IMG/VR virus record: IMGVR_UViG_3300038696_000126
Span: 1-64,000 of that record
Origin: a virus
Length of the DNA: 64,000 bases
Strand: one strand, 5' to 3'
Positions within the stretch are counted from its first letter, which is position 1; each line of letters starts with the position of its first letter. Of this stretch, positions 8,404-17,825 are shown piece after piece. The translations under genes were made by a program, and so were the position numbers. The notes below the pieces were generated by a model. It was not told where the DNA came from and did no database searches. It saw only the letters and a program-made list of their open reading frames with translations.

Positions 8404-8431
8404 CAAAGTTACGAAACCTTAACTACGTTTG
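8404..8431. promoter_or_regulatory. divergent pair of TAnnTTTG promoter elements
   Basis: CAAAGTTA at 8404-8411 is TAACTTTG on the - strand, driving the GroES-like/terminase operon. TACGTTTG at 8424-8431 on the + strand precedes the small + genes. Both fit the Bacteroidota -7 consensus. They lie in the 80-bp gap between divergent genes. Confidence 0.55.
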
Positions 8432-8456
8432 CTGAAACGAATAACAATTAGACATT

Positions 8457-8540
8457 ATGGAAGAAAAAAAAATAGAAAGGCTAGGAAGAGAAAGAAGAAG
8501 AATAAAAAGACACATCGTTAATTTTAAACAAACATTATGA
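8457..8540 (+). CDS. possible 27-aa basic peptide
   Basis: ATG at 8457 opens a 27-codon frame rich in K, R and E (LGRERRRIKRHIV) that ends in an ATGA overlap with the gene at 8537. The same ATTTxAACAAACATTATGAT leader recurs before 8773. It could be a leader peptide coupled to the next gene, or simply a leader. Confidence 0.3.
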   Translation: MEEKKIERLGRERRRIKRHIVNFKQTL

Positions 8541-8734
8541 TAAAAGTAAAATTTTCTAAAGAGCAGATAGATTTATTAAATACGGGTACAATAGTAACCA
8601 CAGCAAGCGGTGAAACTTACAGATACTTGCCATACTGGTTTAGAGAAACTAATGAAGAAGGCGTTTATGAATTATTTACGTTTGAGAAACTAACTGATGA
8701 GTTAATAGAAACTATCAAGGATATACGAAAGTAG
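8537..8734 (+). CDS. unknown small protein (65 aa)
   Basis: Starts MIKVKFSKEQIDLLNTG after the leader AAACAAACATTATGATAAAA, which is repeated almost exactly before the gene at 8773. A compact alpha/beta composition. Unrecognised. Confidence 0.5.
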   Translation: MIKVKFSKEQIDLLNTGTIVTTASGETYRYLPYWFRETNEEGVYELFTFEKLTDELIETIKDIRK

Positions 8735-8772
8735 AGATAGAGAATATAGAGTTTAATATTTAAACAAACATT

Positions 8773-9231
8773 ATGATAAAAGAAACAGCATTAACATTTT
8801 TAGAGTTCTGCGTTCAGCAAGGACTTAAGTTCGACTACGACAATGTAGATAACGCAGGTGAAGAGTATCACCAATACCGCACCTCATGGCTACCCGTTAT
8901 AGAGTTAGGCGGTTTAGCAGGTAATGAGATTAAGAACCAGCTGTGGACTCAGGTTGAGGTAGGTGATAACACAACGCGGTATGAGTTTAACTGCGACTAC
9001 AAAGGCAAACCCCTTTACATTGATATGGATATAACCTACTCTGCTATTAATGTCTCAAATGAAGATGGAAATAGGGACACACCACCAACAAGCACCTTGC
9101 ACTACATAATAGAAAAAGTAGAGGTTATGGATGTTGTAAAAGACGGTGATAATTTTGAATTGCCTGAGTATTTGTGCAAAGACTTTGAAGACGAAGTAAT
9201 GAATAACAACACTAATAAAGTTCAACTGTAA
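8773..9231 (+). CDS. unknown protein (152 aa)
   Basis: Unrecognised. The first 25 residues form a helix (ALTFLEFCVQQGLKF), followed by strand-rich sequence. It shares its 5' leader with the gene at 8537 and overlaps the next start by one base. Confidence 0.55.
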   Translation: MIKETALTFLEFCVQQGLKFDYDNVDNAGEEYHQYRTSWLPVIELGGLAGNEIKNQLWTQVEVGDNTTRYEFNCDYKGKPLYIDMDITYSAINVSNEDGNRDTPPTSTLHYIIEKVEVMDVVKDGDNFELPEYLCKDFEDEVMNNNTNKVQL

Positions 9232-9521
9232 TGGAGGCTATACTAGAGAAAGCAATTAGACCCTTTAACGAAAGTGAGGTTGCGGGATTTCAGTTACCGT
9301 TTAAAATGAACAGGATTGACGGTCAATTAAAATACCTGCTAGAGATAACAGATGATATTGAGCGTAAGATAAAGGAGAGGGGTAGGTGCATAGAACGCAT
9401 ACACTCCTTTGAGGGTACGTTCCCTAACAATAGGTCAGCCTTGGTTGAGGAGATAAAGCTGATAGATAAGACTATTGTCGGTTTAAGCAAACACTACAAG
9501 CTTGTGAAAAGTAAGTTATGA
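9231..9521 (+). CDS. coiled-coil-like protein (96 aa)
   Basis: Mostly long charged helices with heptad-like spacing (LLEITDDIERKIKERGRCIE and LVEEIKLIDKTIVGLSKHY). No enzymatic motif. The start shares one base with the upstream stop and the stop overlaps the downstream start by 4 bp. Confidence 0.5.
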   Translation: MEAILEKAIRPFNESEVAGFQLPFKMNRIDGQLKYLLEITDDIERKIKERGRCIERIHSFEGTFPNNRSALVEEIKLIDKTIVGLSKHYKLVKSKL

Positions 9522-9787
9522 AGAAAAGAGCTAGAGCAATAAACTGTGAGTGCATAGAACGCTCCACAAGACATCCTGACTACCATAAGTACATCATAAC
9601 ATACCTCAATAGTAGAGGCATCAGTAGAACCGCCCCTGCGTATGGTAAGGACATGGAGGAAGCTTTACGTAAGGTTAGGATAGAACTGAATAAGAAGAGA
9701 AGAAAAGACTACACCGCGTACATCTTAATTTTAATAATAATTACTCTAATATGTACGGTGGCACTACTGTTTAAGGATTACTTGTAG
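9518..9787 (+). CDS. tail-anchored small membrane protein (89 aa)
   Basis: Basic soluble N-terminal 65 residues, then a hydrophobic segment (YILILIIITLICTVALLF) and a 4-residue tail, giving a tail-anchored topology. Overlaps the upstream gene by 4 bp. Function unknown. Confidence 0.5.
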   Translation: MKKRARAINCECIERSTRHPDYHKYIITYLNSRGISRTAPAYGKDMEEALRKVRIELNKKRRKDYTAYILILIIITLICTVALLFKDYL

Positions 9788-9877
9788 TGAGCAGTATGAA
9801 CAAAATAACTATATAGGTAATTTAAAACAAACTTTTATCTGTAACATCATAATAATCAATTAATTAGGCAAATCTTT

Positions 9878-9916
9878 GTAGCCTGTGGCGATACTTTGTG
9901 TAGCTTGTGGCGATAC
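9878..9916 (+). repeat. pair of 17-bp iterons upstream of the RepL-like gene
   Basis: GTAGCCTGTGGCGATAC (9878-9894) and GTAGCTTGTGGCGATAC (9900-9916) are direct repeats with one mismatch and a 22-bp period, so they lie on the same helix face. They lie 75 bp upstream of the likely RepL start. Best read as initiator/operator binding sites: a replication origin, autoregulation, or both. Confidence 0.65.
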
Positions 9917-9990
9917 AATGGTAATATAATAATTAATATATTTTACGTATCTTTATGCATATACCTTATGTACCAAAAAAATATCGTAAA

Positions 9991-10533
9991 ATGAGTAAAA
10001 CAACTATGGTAAAATACGTAAAGAAAGTAGATATACTTGATAAAATAGGCTATCCTAGATTTGCTAGTAAGAAAGTTTCTATAACGGCAACCAAGCGGTA
10101 TCACAGTACACTAATGCTTATGTTTGCTCTGCCTGAATGCGCTAGAAACCTCATGGACTACCTTATGGAAAAAATGACTGATGAGAATATAGTTCATTCA
10201 AATCAGTTTACTAGAGATAGTTTTAATAATAACATCTACGCAGCGTGGTTGGAGTACTTTAAGGCTGACTGTCAAAAAGAAGGCTCTGTTAATTTTAAAA
10301 TAGACCCCACGAAACTAGCAGCTAAGAAAAAATATTCTGACGTAACAATTAGAAAAGCTTTTGGCACACTTAGGGGTAAGGGTTTAATACTATCTCAGAC
10401 TAGGGGTGTCTTTATGGTTAATCCTGAATACTTCTTTAAGAAAAGCGAAGCAAGTAGATTAGATAAGGTTAAAATGTACTTAGAGTTTGAGAACGGTGTG
10501 GACATAATAAAAATGAAAACAGAAGGATTGTAG
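9991..10533 (+). CDS. RepL-like replication initiator / winged-helix DNA-binding protein
   Basis: The C-terminal half reads like RepL-type plasmid and phage initiators: a domain with DPTKLAAKKKYSDVTIRKAF (recognition helix), GTLRGKGLIL and the ending GVFMVNPEYFFKKSEAS, close to the RepL pattern of a wing followed by MVNPxxFxK. ATG 9991 (180 aa) is preferred over ATG 9955, because the latter overlaps a TATCTTTA promoter-like element at 9948-9955. The two upstream iterons support an origin-binding or self-regulating role. A plain transcription regulator is the alternative. Confidence 0.6.
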   Translation: MSKTTMVKYVKKVDILDKIGYPRFASKKVSITATKRYHSTLMLMFALPECARNLMDYLMEKMTDENIVHSNQFTRDSFNNNIYAAWLEYFKADCQKEGSVNFKIDPTKLAAKKKYSDVTIRKAFGTLRGKGLILSQTRGVFMVNPEYFFKKSEASRLDKVKMYLEFENGVDIIKMKTEGL

Positions 10534-10564
10534 ATATGAAAGTAAACAATATAAAAACTATCTT

Positions 10565-10714
10565 ATGACTCACGTAATAATTATGACAAACGAAGAGGTG
10601 ACTATTGTAAACAGCTACATATCTTGGCGTAACAATGATGAGGTGTGCGAGTGTGTAAACCTAGCGGGTAGAAGTCAATTCCTCTACCCGCATGAATTGA
10701 GGCTTATTAATTAG
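10565..10714 (+). CDS. unknown small protein (49 aa)
   Basis: ATG 10565 opens a 49-codon frame; an internal ATG at 10583 (MTNEEVTIVNSYISWR) is an equally likely start. It ends convergently, overlapping the 3' end of the giant - strand gene by 8 bp. Contains two cysteines (CECVN). Unrecognised. Confidence 0.4.
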   Translation: MTHVIIMTNEEVTIVNSYISWRNNDEVCECVNLAGRSQFLYPHELRLIN

Positions 10715-13700
10715 TAGTTGTTTTGTTACTTATAGTGAACGTTCCTGAGCCGCCTCCTGAGCCTCCAAAGGGCTTGGGACTTCTAGGGCCGTACATCTTT
10801 TCAAACTCTTTACTGAATACCTGAGATTTACCCATACGACCTAATTTTGCTATATCATTAGGTAGTATGATGTCTGTATTTTCCATTATAGATAAAACAA
10901 TTAAAGCTTTCTTCTCTTTTTTAGTTAGCTTTATATCAATTTCATTGCCAGTGCGAGTTTTATAAACGTAATCCTCATCACTATTGTAAGCTGATACAGC
11001 TTCGGTTAGTTCTTTTGTATCGGTTATGTGATTTTTTAAACCGATGCTAAACATACCAAACCCACCTCTATCTTCGTATATAGGTATAAGGGGCTTGTCT
11101 TTCATAAACTTTTCAAAACCTCTGTCAGCTATTTTCTGCAACTCTCTCTGACCTTTGTTTGACTCAGACAATTTTTTAGCTTTTGCTTTACTTAGCCTAG
11201 TATAATCATCTCGCTCGTCATCACTCATCACTTCGTAAAAGTAAAGCTTGTTAAACTGAACAGCTAGTGTGTTCCCCATATAACCATCCGTGCCAGTCAT
11301 AGTTACTAGCGTTATAAATGCCTCTGCTAACACCGCCATGCCTTCTTTTCTTACATCAAACTCCTCCTCATCATCATCTTTTAGAGCAATGCCCAACAAT
11401 CCTAATACACCACCTGCTGCGGCAGCGTAAGCACTGTATAGAGCTTTCTTAACCATAACAAACACAACGTTCTCACCGAAAACCGCAGCTATTCTTCTGC
11501 TAGATTCCATCTTAGCACCTTTTGTTCCAAACAATTTAGCCGCTTGAATAAAGGTGTTAACCGACTGACTAATAACAAAGGAAACAAAAGGAGCAAACGC
11601 CCTTCTTACTGCTCCCGCGTACTTAGGCCCAACATCTTGACTTCTTGATGACAACCAAATAGCTTGAGTATCTATGTCATTTACGTTTTGGGTGTTGCTT
11701 ACCATTAACTCAGCATAGGCCGCTGCTGATTTATTAGGGGATTTTGATTCAACATCCCATCCCTTGAAGCTATCTCCTTTTTGCTGCTTGTAATAGGCCA
11801 TCCAAGCTACTTGAGCAGCGTATTCATCACCTTTTTGAAGTGAAGCCATCATTATTTTTTCAGCCGCGTTGTCTGTAATTTGAAAAGCTTTGACTATCTT
11901 ACCTATCATTGACTTTCTAGCTGCTTCGGGTATTTGCGAGTAGACCTTTCGGCTATCTTGGTCTACAAATGAACGCCTCTTAACGGGGCTATCTTTAAAC
12001 ACCTCAGAAAACTTCCCTACATTCATTGCCGCATCGAGCATAGCGGTTGGGGATGTTAGTATTGCTGCACCCGTCATAACGGATATGGATTGTTTCAACC
12101 CTTGGTCTAGCCCACCTAAAGCAACCTTACCCGAAACTCCACTTAATACGTTGAGAACCTGAAACACATCATTCTCTAAATCACCTAGAAAAGTCTTAGG
12201 GTAAGATGCGTTAACGTATTCCTTGGCTCTATTTAGTGCGGTTGTTAGTAAATTACCACTGCCAAAAACATCAAGAGTTTTAGGGTTTCTAAAAAAAGCA
12301 GCCACCGTCTTTACATCAAAGGAAGTTTCAATATCCATTAACTGACGTTCCATTTGAGAAAACATATTTTTCTCAAACTCAAAAGTCATGTACCTGTTTT
12401 TTGAATTAAATAGATTCTTACGCTTGTTGGTCGAGCCACTTCGGTTTGGGATTATAATCTTATCCAATAGGCTTGATGGATTTTCTAAGCTATCTTCATC
12501 TTTTTTATTTTCCAGCTTTGCCCTTGAAACAAAAGGCAGATACGTTCCGCTTGGGGCTGTTTCCTCTAACGTTCTGTTGTGGTTTATTTCCGCGTTCTCA
12601 AAGTATTCAGATTTTTGCTCACCAAATCTTTTTCTAAACCAATCAACCACCTCTGTATTTCTTTTTGATAGTCCAACAGATTTTATAGATTTAGAATCTT
12701 TATACTTAGAGTCAAATAACTCCCTATACACCTTGCCTTTAGAACCACTTTCTTTACCTGCCTTCCCATCCTCATAATAACCAATGGAACTACTTATGTA
12801 GTCCAAAGCATCTTGATATGAATCTTGAGGTACTTGCGATAAGAAGCCGTAAATAGCCCTATCAGCTATATCTTTAGTTTCGGTTATTTCTTTGTAAACA
12901 AATCCAAGCTTACCTTTAATATTATCACCTCTAAACTTTTTTGTAAATTGCTGCATCGCTTCGGACAATCTATTTTGGGCACGAACTTTTCCGCTACCAA
13001 ATTGATAAAGACCTGACCCTTCATATATAGCCGAACCTAGTTTCTGACTACCACCGATAGCCTCAAACAATTGCGTTATACTAAGCGCACCCTGAGCAAA
13101 CCCACCGACAGCTTCAACCCACTTTTTAACACTAGACTTAGTTCCCTTTGAAGATTCACCAATTATGTCAAGGCCATTTACAGCGGCAATCTTAGATGTT
13201 ATGCTACCCATATTGTTTAGCTTACCGTTGTTGATTAGGTTCTCTAAATAAAGGTACAGTTCGGCTAAGTCCTGTGCTGTAAGTTCTTCTAGCTTTGCAG
13301 ATTTAATTATACTAACCTGCTGCCTTGCCACGGCTGAGAAATCACTATCATCAACTAATCCTTTTTGGTCTTGTTTTTTGTCAGGCTTACCGCGCTTGTC
13401 TTTTCCCTCAGTTCCAAAAGCTTCTATTATCTTATACTTAACTAGATTTTCAAAAGCTTTCTTTTTAGCCGAACTAACCTCCTTCAAAGGTGTGTCGGTT
13501 TTCTCTTGTTCGTAGATGGCTTTTATTACGTCTTGAATTTCCGTAGCTGTCATGGAAGCATCAACAACACCAGCGTCTTTTAGATAGCTAAAATCATCTA
13601 GCAAAGACTGCTTCAAATCTTTTTCGTTCATGTAGTTGTATTTATCTACATAATTCTTTTGAATACCGTCTATTGCTTCTTTATCGTAAACAACCACCTC

Positions 13701-16700
13701 ACCATCTTTAAAAGAAGGCTTCTTAGTCATGTTCAAAATATCATTAGCGTTCTTAATGTAAGCATCAATATCATCAACTTTACTAGGCTTTATTTTTGAA
13801 AAATCAGCCATGAAAGCAGTTATGTTTGAAGGGTATCCTTTTTGCTTAGACCTAGATAATAGCTTAGACTTTAAGCCATCAGCTTTTTGTAGCTTTTCAG
13901 CATACTTACCATCAGCCATTATTTTTTCAGCAACTCTTTCAAATCTTTTTAACTGAGATGGTGTTACAACTCCTTTCGCTGCATTCGCTAATTGAGATAG
14001 CTGCGCTTTATTAAAGATTCCGCTAGCGTTCTCGTCTAACACCTTCTTAATTCTTTCTGCAAAGTCTTTTATACTAGCGCGTTCTTGCCTAGCGCCTTCC
14101 TTAGCACCCCGATTAGAATCCTTTTCAGCGAGAGATAGTAATTGCTTAGTTGTAAACCCCTTTTTAGGCGATGGTTTTACCCCTAATATTTTATTTACAG
14201 ATGGTGATTTCTTACCCTTATCCAATAAAGGAGTTATAAGCTTATCGTACTTGTCATATATAACGTCAAACTTCTTTTTATCAGTGTCGGTTAGTTTTTC
14301 TCTATCTACCTTACCGTCTGTTTTACTATCCTCTATATTGGGTATAGCATCTGATAATTCCTTTTGCTCTGCTGCTCTTAGTTCTTTTACAGTGGTTGGT
14401 TTTTTTGCATCGGGCTTAGGTGATGGTGTGGTTTTCTTAAACCTGCTAATTATGTACCTCTTAAAGTCATTCTCATTAACAGAGTAGCCCTGTGCTTTTA
14501 TGTGTTTAATGCCATCTTGAATAGCATCGGATAATGATTCTTTAGCAATGTAAGCTGCCTTAACAATTTTAGCGGAAGAGTTTAGTATAAATAGCGGTAG
14601 ACCTAGTGTAGCATCAAACGCACGACCTTTAGCTGAGGTACTATCAATAATCTTATCTAAAAACGCAAGCAACTTATCATCTTGCTCCTTTTTAAAATCG
14701 TCAGACAATGACTGAGCATCAGCTAATCGTTTACTATCTCTCCCTTCCTTTAGTGTTTTGTACTCACTCACCGCAGCTTTCCTAGCAGCCTCGTCTTTTA
14801 TACCAACATATTTTCCATTAGCGTTTTTTTGTGACACAGAGTAAGTTCCGTCAGGCTTCTCTCTAACGGCCATCTCCTTATCACCAACCTTAAACAATAG
14901 TCGTTCTCCCTTGGATTCCTTAACCGCCTGTGTAAGCAGTTCTTCTTCAACCTTAGCCACATCCTCTTTTGCCTTGCGTTCTAATTCGTCAAATTGCTTT
15001 TGATTCATAGCCTCAATTTTAGCTTTTTCAGCTTCCTTGGCGGCTCTGTTATCTTCTTTAATAGGTTTTTTCTTAGGGATTTTCTCCTTACCTTCTGTTT
15101 TTAGCGCAACAGGTTTTGGGCCTTTCTTACTTTCGTCTCTAAGGGCTACGTCTTTTAATATCCTTTCTGCCTTATCACCTGAAATCCTTCTATTAAGACC
15201 CGTAGAAACTTCTTTAACACGAACAACTGCCTTACCTTTTTTATCTTTAGCACGACCTTGGTAAGTGTATTCCACCCCATCTACCGAAACAATATCTGAT
15301 TTAGAATCCTTTGGGTTTACATTAACGCCTTCGGGTGGGTTTAAAGACAATCCATTATCAGCAATAAAGTTATCACCTACATCGTCCTTATTCCCTAACA
15401 CATATGTTTTATCGTTTGTCTCAAAAACAATAGTGTTTTCATTCTCATCGTCAATCTTAATCATTCCTTCCTCGCCATCACGATATGCCTTCTCACCAAT
15501 ATTCTGAGTAAGTGTACCCTCCTCCTCTTGCGCTGCAATCTCTGATTCGACCTGAGAAATATCATCCTCTGAGAACTCAATAATCTCATCATCCATCGCC
15601 TCGTCCTTGGTTACGTCAGGGTCTTTATCTGATTGCGTTTCTGAGGATTGATTTGTGTATTTCTCTTCAATGGTAGTGGCTCTATTCAAAGCCTCTTGCA
15701 TTTGACCTTTAATTATCTCCGCTGCCTTGCCTTCTTTATTCTCTAAATCGTTGTATTTTTTTTGTAAAAGGTTTATTTCACCCACACCATTCATGTAGTC
15801 ATCTAAATCCTCATCACTCATTTTAGCCGCCACCTTCTTTTGCCTGTTAACTGACTCGGTTTTAGCTGCATAAAGCTTTCTGATTTCGTCAGATAAAGCC
15901 TCTATTTCTACGGGGTCTTTAGAGTTAAGCGCCTCTTTTTTTAGTTCTTTTATTTGTTTATCAATCTTTTTTGTAGGGGTGTTATTTAAACTGTAAGCCG
16001 CTAATTTAAGACCTCTTGGTAAACTAGCAACCGTTGATATTTGACCCGCGCTAAAGCCTCCTGACACCATTCCTTCGTTTGCAGAAGACATAATTCCCTC
16101 AAGAGTTATTTGACCCCCCTTAGCAAATTGGTCGTTCATGTATTGTATAACAGAGGTTGTGCCTTCCGTTAAAGCCTCCTCACCAATATTTCTACCCGTC
16201 AAATTGGCTTGAGTTTTCAGAAAATCTCTTAGTGCTTTTTTTGCTGTTGCTGATTTTGCTCCACTTAGTAATGCTTGCTGAAAAGTTTTACTTAAAATTT
16301 TTCCCGCAACCAATCCGTCAACGGACTCGGCAGCACCAAAAACAAATAAATACGCTCCCTTTTCAACGCCATTAAGTTCCTTAAACCAATCTTCATCTAC
16401 CACTGTTCCGTATTGCTGAGAAGCGCCCATGAGAGACATGGTTGCTATAGCTGCGGATGGATTTTTAGTTATTGCAGTTGCTACCGCTGCGGTAAGCATA
16501 TAAGGAGAACTCTGAATGGTTGTTTGTATCCCTAAGTTTACGGCTGTATTATAGTTTCCCTTTTTAAGGTTGTCCACTATACCACCTTCTGCTCTTGTTA
16601 TATACTTATCAAACTTTTTAAATTCTTCTTTTCTGTAAACTTTTAATCCCTCGGAATCAACACCCACTAAATCTGCCGTAGATAAAACCAAAGAAGTTGA

Positions 16701-17777
16701 TATGTCAAAAAGAGACTTGTTAAATGTATTTAGGTTTGATGTGATAAAACCTTTGCTAGTTCCAACTCTTCCCTCTCCCGATAAATCTAAATTAATGCTT
16801 GCGTCCAAAAACAACTCCTCCTCTATTTCATCTAGCCTTTCTGGTGTTCTATCTTCTTCGGGTAGAGATGCTAAAAAATCATCTTTAATACCCTGTGTTA
16901 ACTCATTAGCTAAATCCGTCTCCGCTTGATAAACTATTCCGTCCTTAAATCTAGCACCAGTTCCTAATTCGGAAATATTAACCTGAGTGTTGTCGGGTTG
17001 CGCGAATGGGCTAGATACAAAGCTAGGTAGACCAGTCTCGGATTGGACTGGTCTTTCTAAAAAACCTTCTGGCACACCCTCTAATTGCTCGTCAGCCTTT
17101 TTTTGCCCCAACTGCTTTGCGAAATCCTCAAAATCCAAGGCATCTACATCTTCTTTGGTAAAGTACCCCTCTTGAACATATTTATTTTTAAGTTCTTTTA
17201 GCTTTTTGCTTCTTATAGCGCCAAGCCTTTCAACTGGCTTTCCTTCGGTTATTAGCCTATCGTTGTATGTTTCAACAAAAGACTTCATCTCATAAAATCT
17301 CTTTAATGGGACTTCATTTGTATCTGACTTATAAAGATCTTGACCCCACTCCTTTTGATAAAAGTCTATTGAGTTTTTTAGTTTCTCTAACGGAGCTGTT
17401 CTCGCCTCTTCTACTGTTTTTACATAGTCAGACTGTACCTGTTCTGACTCCAACAAAGAACCCTCTTGAACCGAAGTGGAGGGAGATGCCGTAGGCTCTT
17501 GTGCTTGTTCTTTTTTTTTTAATACGCCTTGCTCTACAAAAGAGTCAAACTTATCAGGGTATGCCTCACGTAAAGCCGTTTCTTTGTATGCTTTACCCTG
17601 ATACTCATACATGGACTCAGCCTTACTAGGCTTTTCTTTTTTAGGCTCGGTATCACCTGATGATAAGGTTAGTACACCCTTTTCAACAAGCGCGTCAAAA
17701 TCATTAGGGTACGCACCTCTTAAAGCTTTTTCGCTATAATCTTTTCCTTTGTATGTGTATTTTTTATCTTGTGGCAT
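10707..17777 (-). CDS. giant virion ejection-type protein (2356 aa)
   Basis: Almost certainly a large internal virion protein delivered with the DNA, as in other podovirus-like phages. The N-terminus holds two copies of a 30-residue repeat (YTYKGKDYSEKALRGAYPND at about 7-26 and YEYQGKAYKETALREAYPDK at about 57-76), each ending in a VEKGVL-like turn. Residues 600-1100 are highly charged and helical. The last 800 residues are helix-rich with Ala/Gly-rich hydrophobic stretches (YSAYAAAAGGVLGLLGIAL), resembling the C-terminal regions of large polyvalent phage proteins. No peptidase, lysozyme or RNA polymerase motif was recognised. It ends in a Gly/Ser-rich tail. Upstream is a 497-aa probable partner. 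It occupies over a tenth of the window. Confidence 0.65.
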   Translation of the reverse strand: MPQDKKYTYKGKDYSEKALRGAYPNDFDALVEKGVLTLSSGDTEPKKEKPSKAESMYEYQGKAYKETALREAYPDKFDSFVEQGVLKKKEQAQEPTASPSTSVQEGSLLESEQVQSDYVKTVEEARTAPLEKLKNSIDFYQKEWGQDLYKSDTNEVPLKRFYEMKSFVETYNDRLITEGKPVERLGAIRSKKLKELKNKYVQEGYFTKEDVDALDFEDFAKQLGQKKADEQLEGVPEGFLERPVQSETGLPSFVSSPFAQPDNTQVNISELGTGARFKDGIVYQAETDLANELTQGIKDDFLASLPEEDRTPERLDEIEEELFLDASINLDLSGEGRVGTSKGFITSNLNTFNKSLFDISTSLVLSTADLVGVDSEGLKVYRKEEFKKFDKYITRAEGGIVDNLKKGNYNTAVNLGIQTTIQSSPYMLTAAVATAITKNPSAAIATMSLMGASQQYGTVVDEDWFKELNGVEKGAYLFVFGAAESVDGLVAGKILSKTFQQALLSGAKSATAKKALRDFLKTQANLTGRNIGEEALTEGTTSVIQYMNDQFAKGGQITLEGIMSSANEGMVSGGFSAGQISTVASLPRGLKLAAYSLNNTPTKKIDKQIKELKKEALNSKDPVEIEALSDEIRKLYAAKTESVNRQKKVAAKMSDEDLDDYMNGVGEINLLQKKYNDLENKEGKAAEIIKGQMQEALNRATTIEEKYTNQSSETQSDKDPDVTKDEAMDDEIIEFSEDDISQVESEIAAQEEEGTLTQNIGEKAYRDGEEGMIKIDDENENTIVFETNDKTYVLGNKDDVGDNFIADNGLSLNPPEGVNVNPKDSKSDIVSVDGVEYTYQGRAKDKKGKAVVRVKEVSTGLNRRISGDKAERILKDVALRDESKKGPKPVALKTEGKEKIPKKKPIKEDNRAAKEAEKAKIEAMNQKQFDELERKAKEDVAKVEEELLTQAVKESKGERLLFKVGDKEMAVREKPDGTYSVSQKNANGKYVGIKDEAARKAAVSEYKTLKEGRDSKRLADAQSLSDDFKKEQDDKLLAFLDKIIDSTSAKGRAFDATLGLPLFILNSSAKIVKAAYIAKESLSDAIQDGIKHIKAQGYSVNENDFKRYIISRFKKTTPSPKPDAKKPTTVKELRAAEQKELSDAIPNIEDSKTDGKVDREKLTDTDKKKFDVIYDKYDKLITPLLDKGKKSPSVNKILGVKPSPKKGFTTKQLLSLAEKDSNRGAKEGARQERASIKDFAERIKKVLDENASGIFNKAQLSQLANAAKGVVTPSQLKRFERVAEKIMADGKYAEKLQKADGLKSKLLSRSKQKGYPSNITAFMADFSKIKPSKVDDIDAYIKNANDILNMTKKPSFKDGEVVVYDKEAIDGIQKNYVDKYNYMNEKDLKQSLLDDFSYLKDAGVVDASMTATEIQDVIKAIYEQEKTDTPLKEVSSAKKKAFENLVKYKIIEAFGTEGKDKRGKPDKKQDQKGLVDDSDFSAVARQQVSIIKSAKLEELTAQDLAELYLYLENLINNGKLNNMGSITSKIAAVNGLDIIGESSKGTKSSVKKWVEAVGGFAQGALSITQLFEAIGGSQKLGSAIYEGSGLYQFGSGKVRAQNRLSEAMQQFTKKFRGDNIKGKLGFVYKEITETKDIADRAIYGFLSQVPQDSYQDALDYISSSIGYYEDGKAGKESGSKGKVYRELFDSKYKDSKSIKSVGLSKRNTEVVDWFRKRFGEQKSEYFENAEINHNRTLEETAPSGTYLPFVSRAKLENKKDEDSLENPSSLLDKIIIPNRSGSTNKRKNLFNSKNRYMTFEFEKNMFSQMERQLMDIETSFDVKTVAAFFRNPKTLDVFGSGNLLTTALNRAKEYVNASYPKTFLGDLENDVFQVLNVLSGVSGKVALGGLDQGLKQSISVMTGAAILTSPTAMLDAAMNVGKFSEVFKDSPVKRRSFVDQDSRKVYSQIPEAARKSMIGKIVKAFQITDNAAEKIMMASLQKGDEYAAQVAWMAYYKQQKGDSFKGWDVESKSPNKSAAAYAELMVSNTQNVNDIDTQAIWLSSRSQDVGPKYAGAVRRAFAPFVSFVISQSVNTFIQAAKLFGTKGAKMESSRRIAAVFGENVVFVMVKKALYSAYAAAAGGVLGLLGIALKDDDEEEFDVRKEGMAVLAEAFITLVTMTGTDGYMGNTLAVQFNKLYFYEVMSDDERDDYTRLSKAKAKKLSESNKGQRELQKIADRGFEKFMKDKPLIPIYEDRGGFGMFSIGLKNHITDTKELTEAVSAYNSDEDYVYKTRTGNEIDIKLTKKEKKALIVLSIMENTDIILPNDIAKLGRMGKSQVFSKEFEKMYGPRSPKPFGGSGGGSGTFTISNKTTTN

Positions 17778-17825
17778 CTGCTGATTTTGGATATTGAATA
17801 TCTTTACTTATCTTATTAGGGGTGA

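Noticed and set aside
12388-17494. Several + strand frames within the giant - strand gene
   Set aside because: Ser/Leu/Phe-rich translations typical of the antisense of a Lys/Glu/Ala-rich gene; no leaders or motifs.
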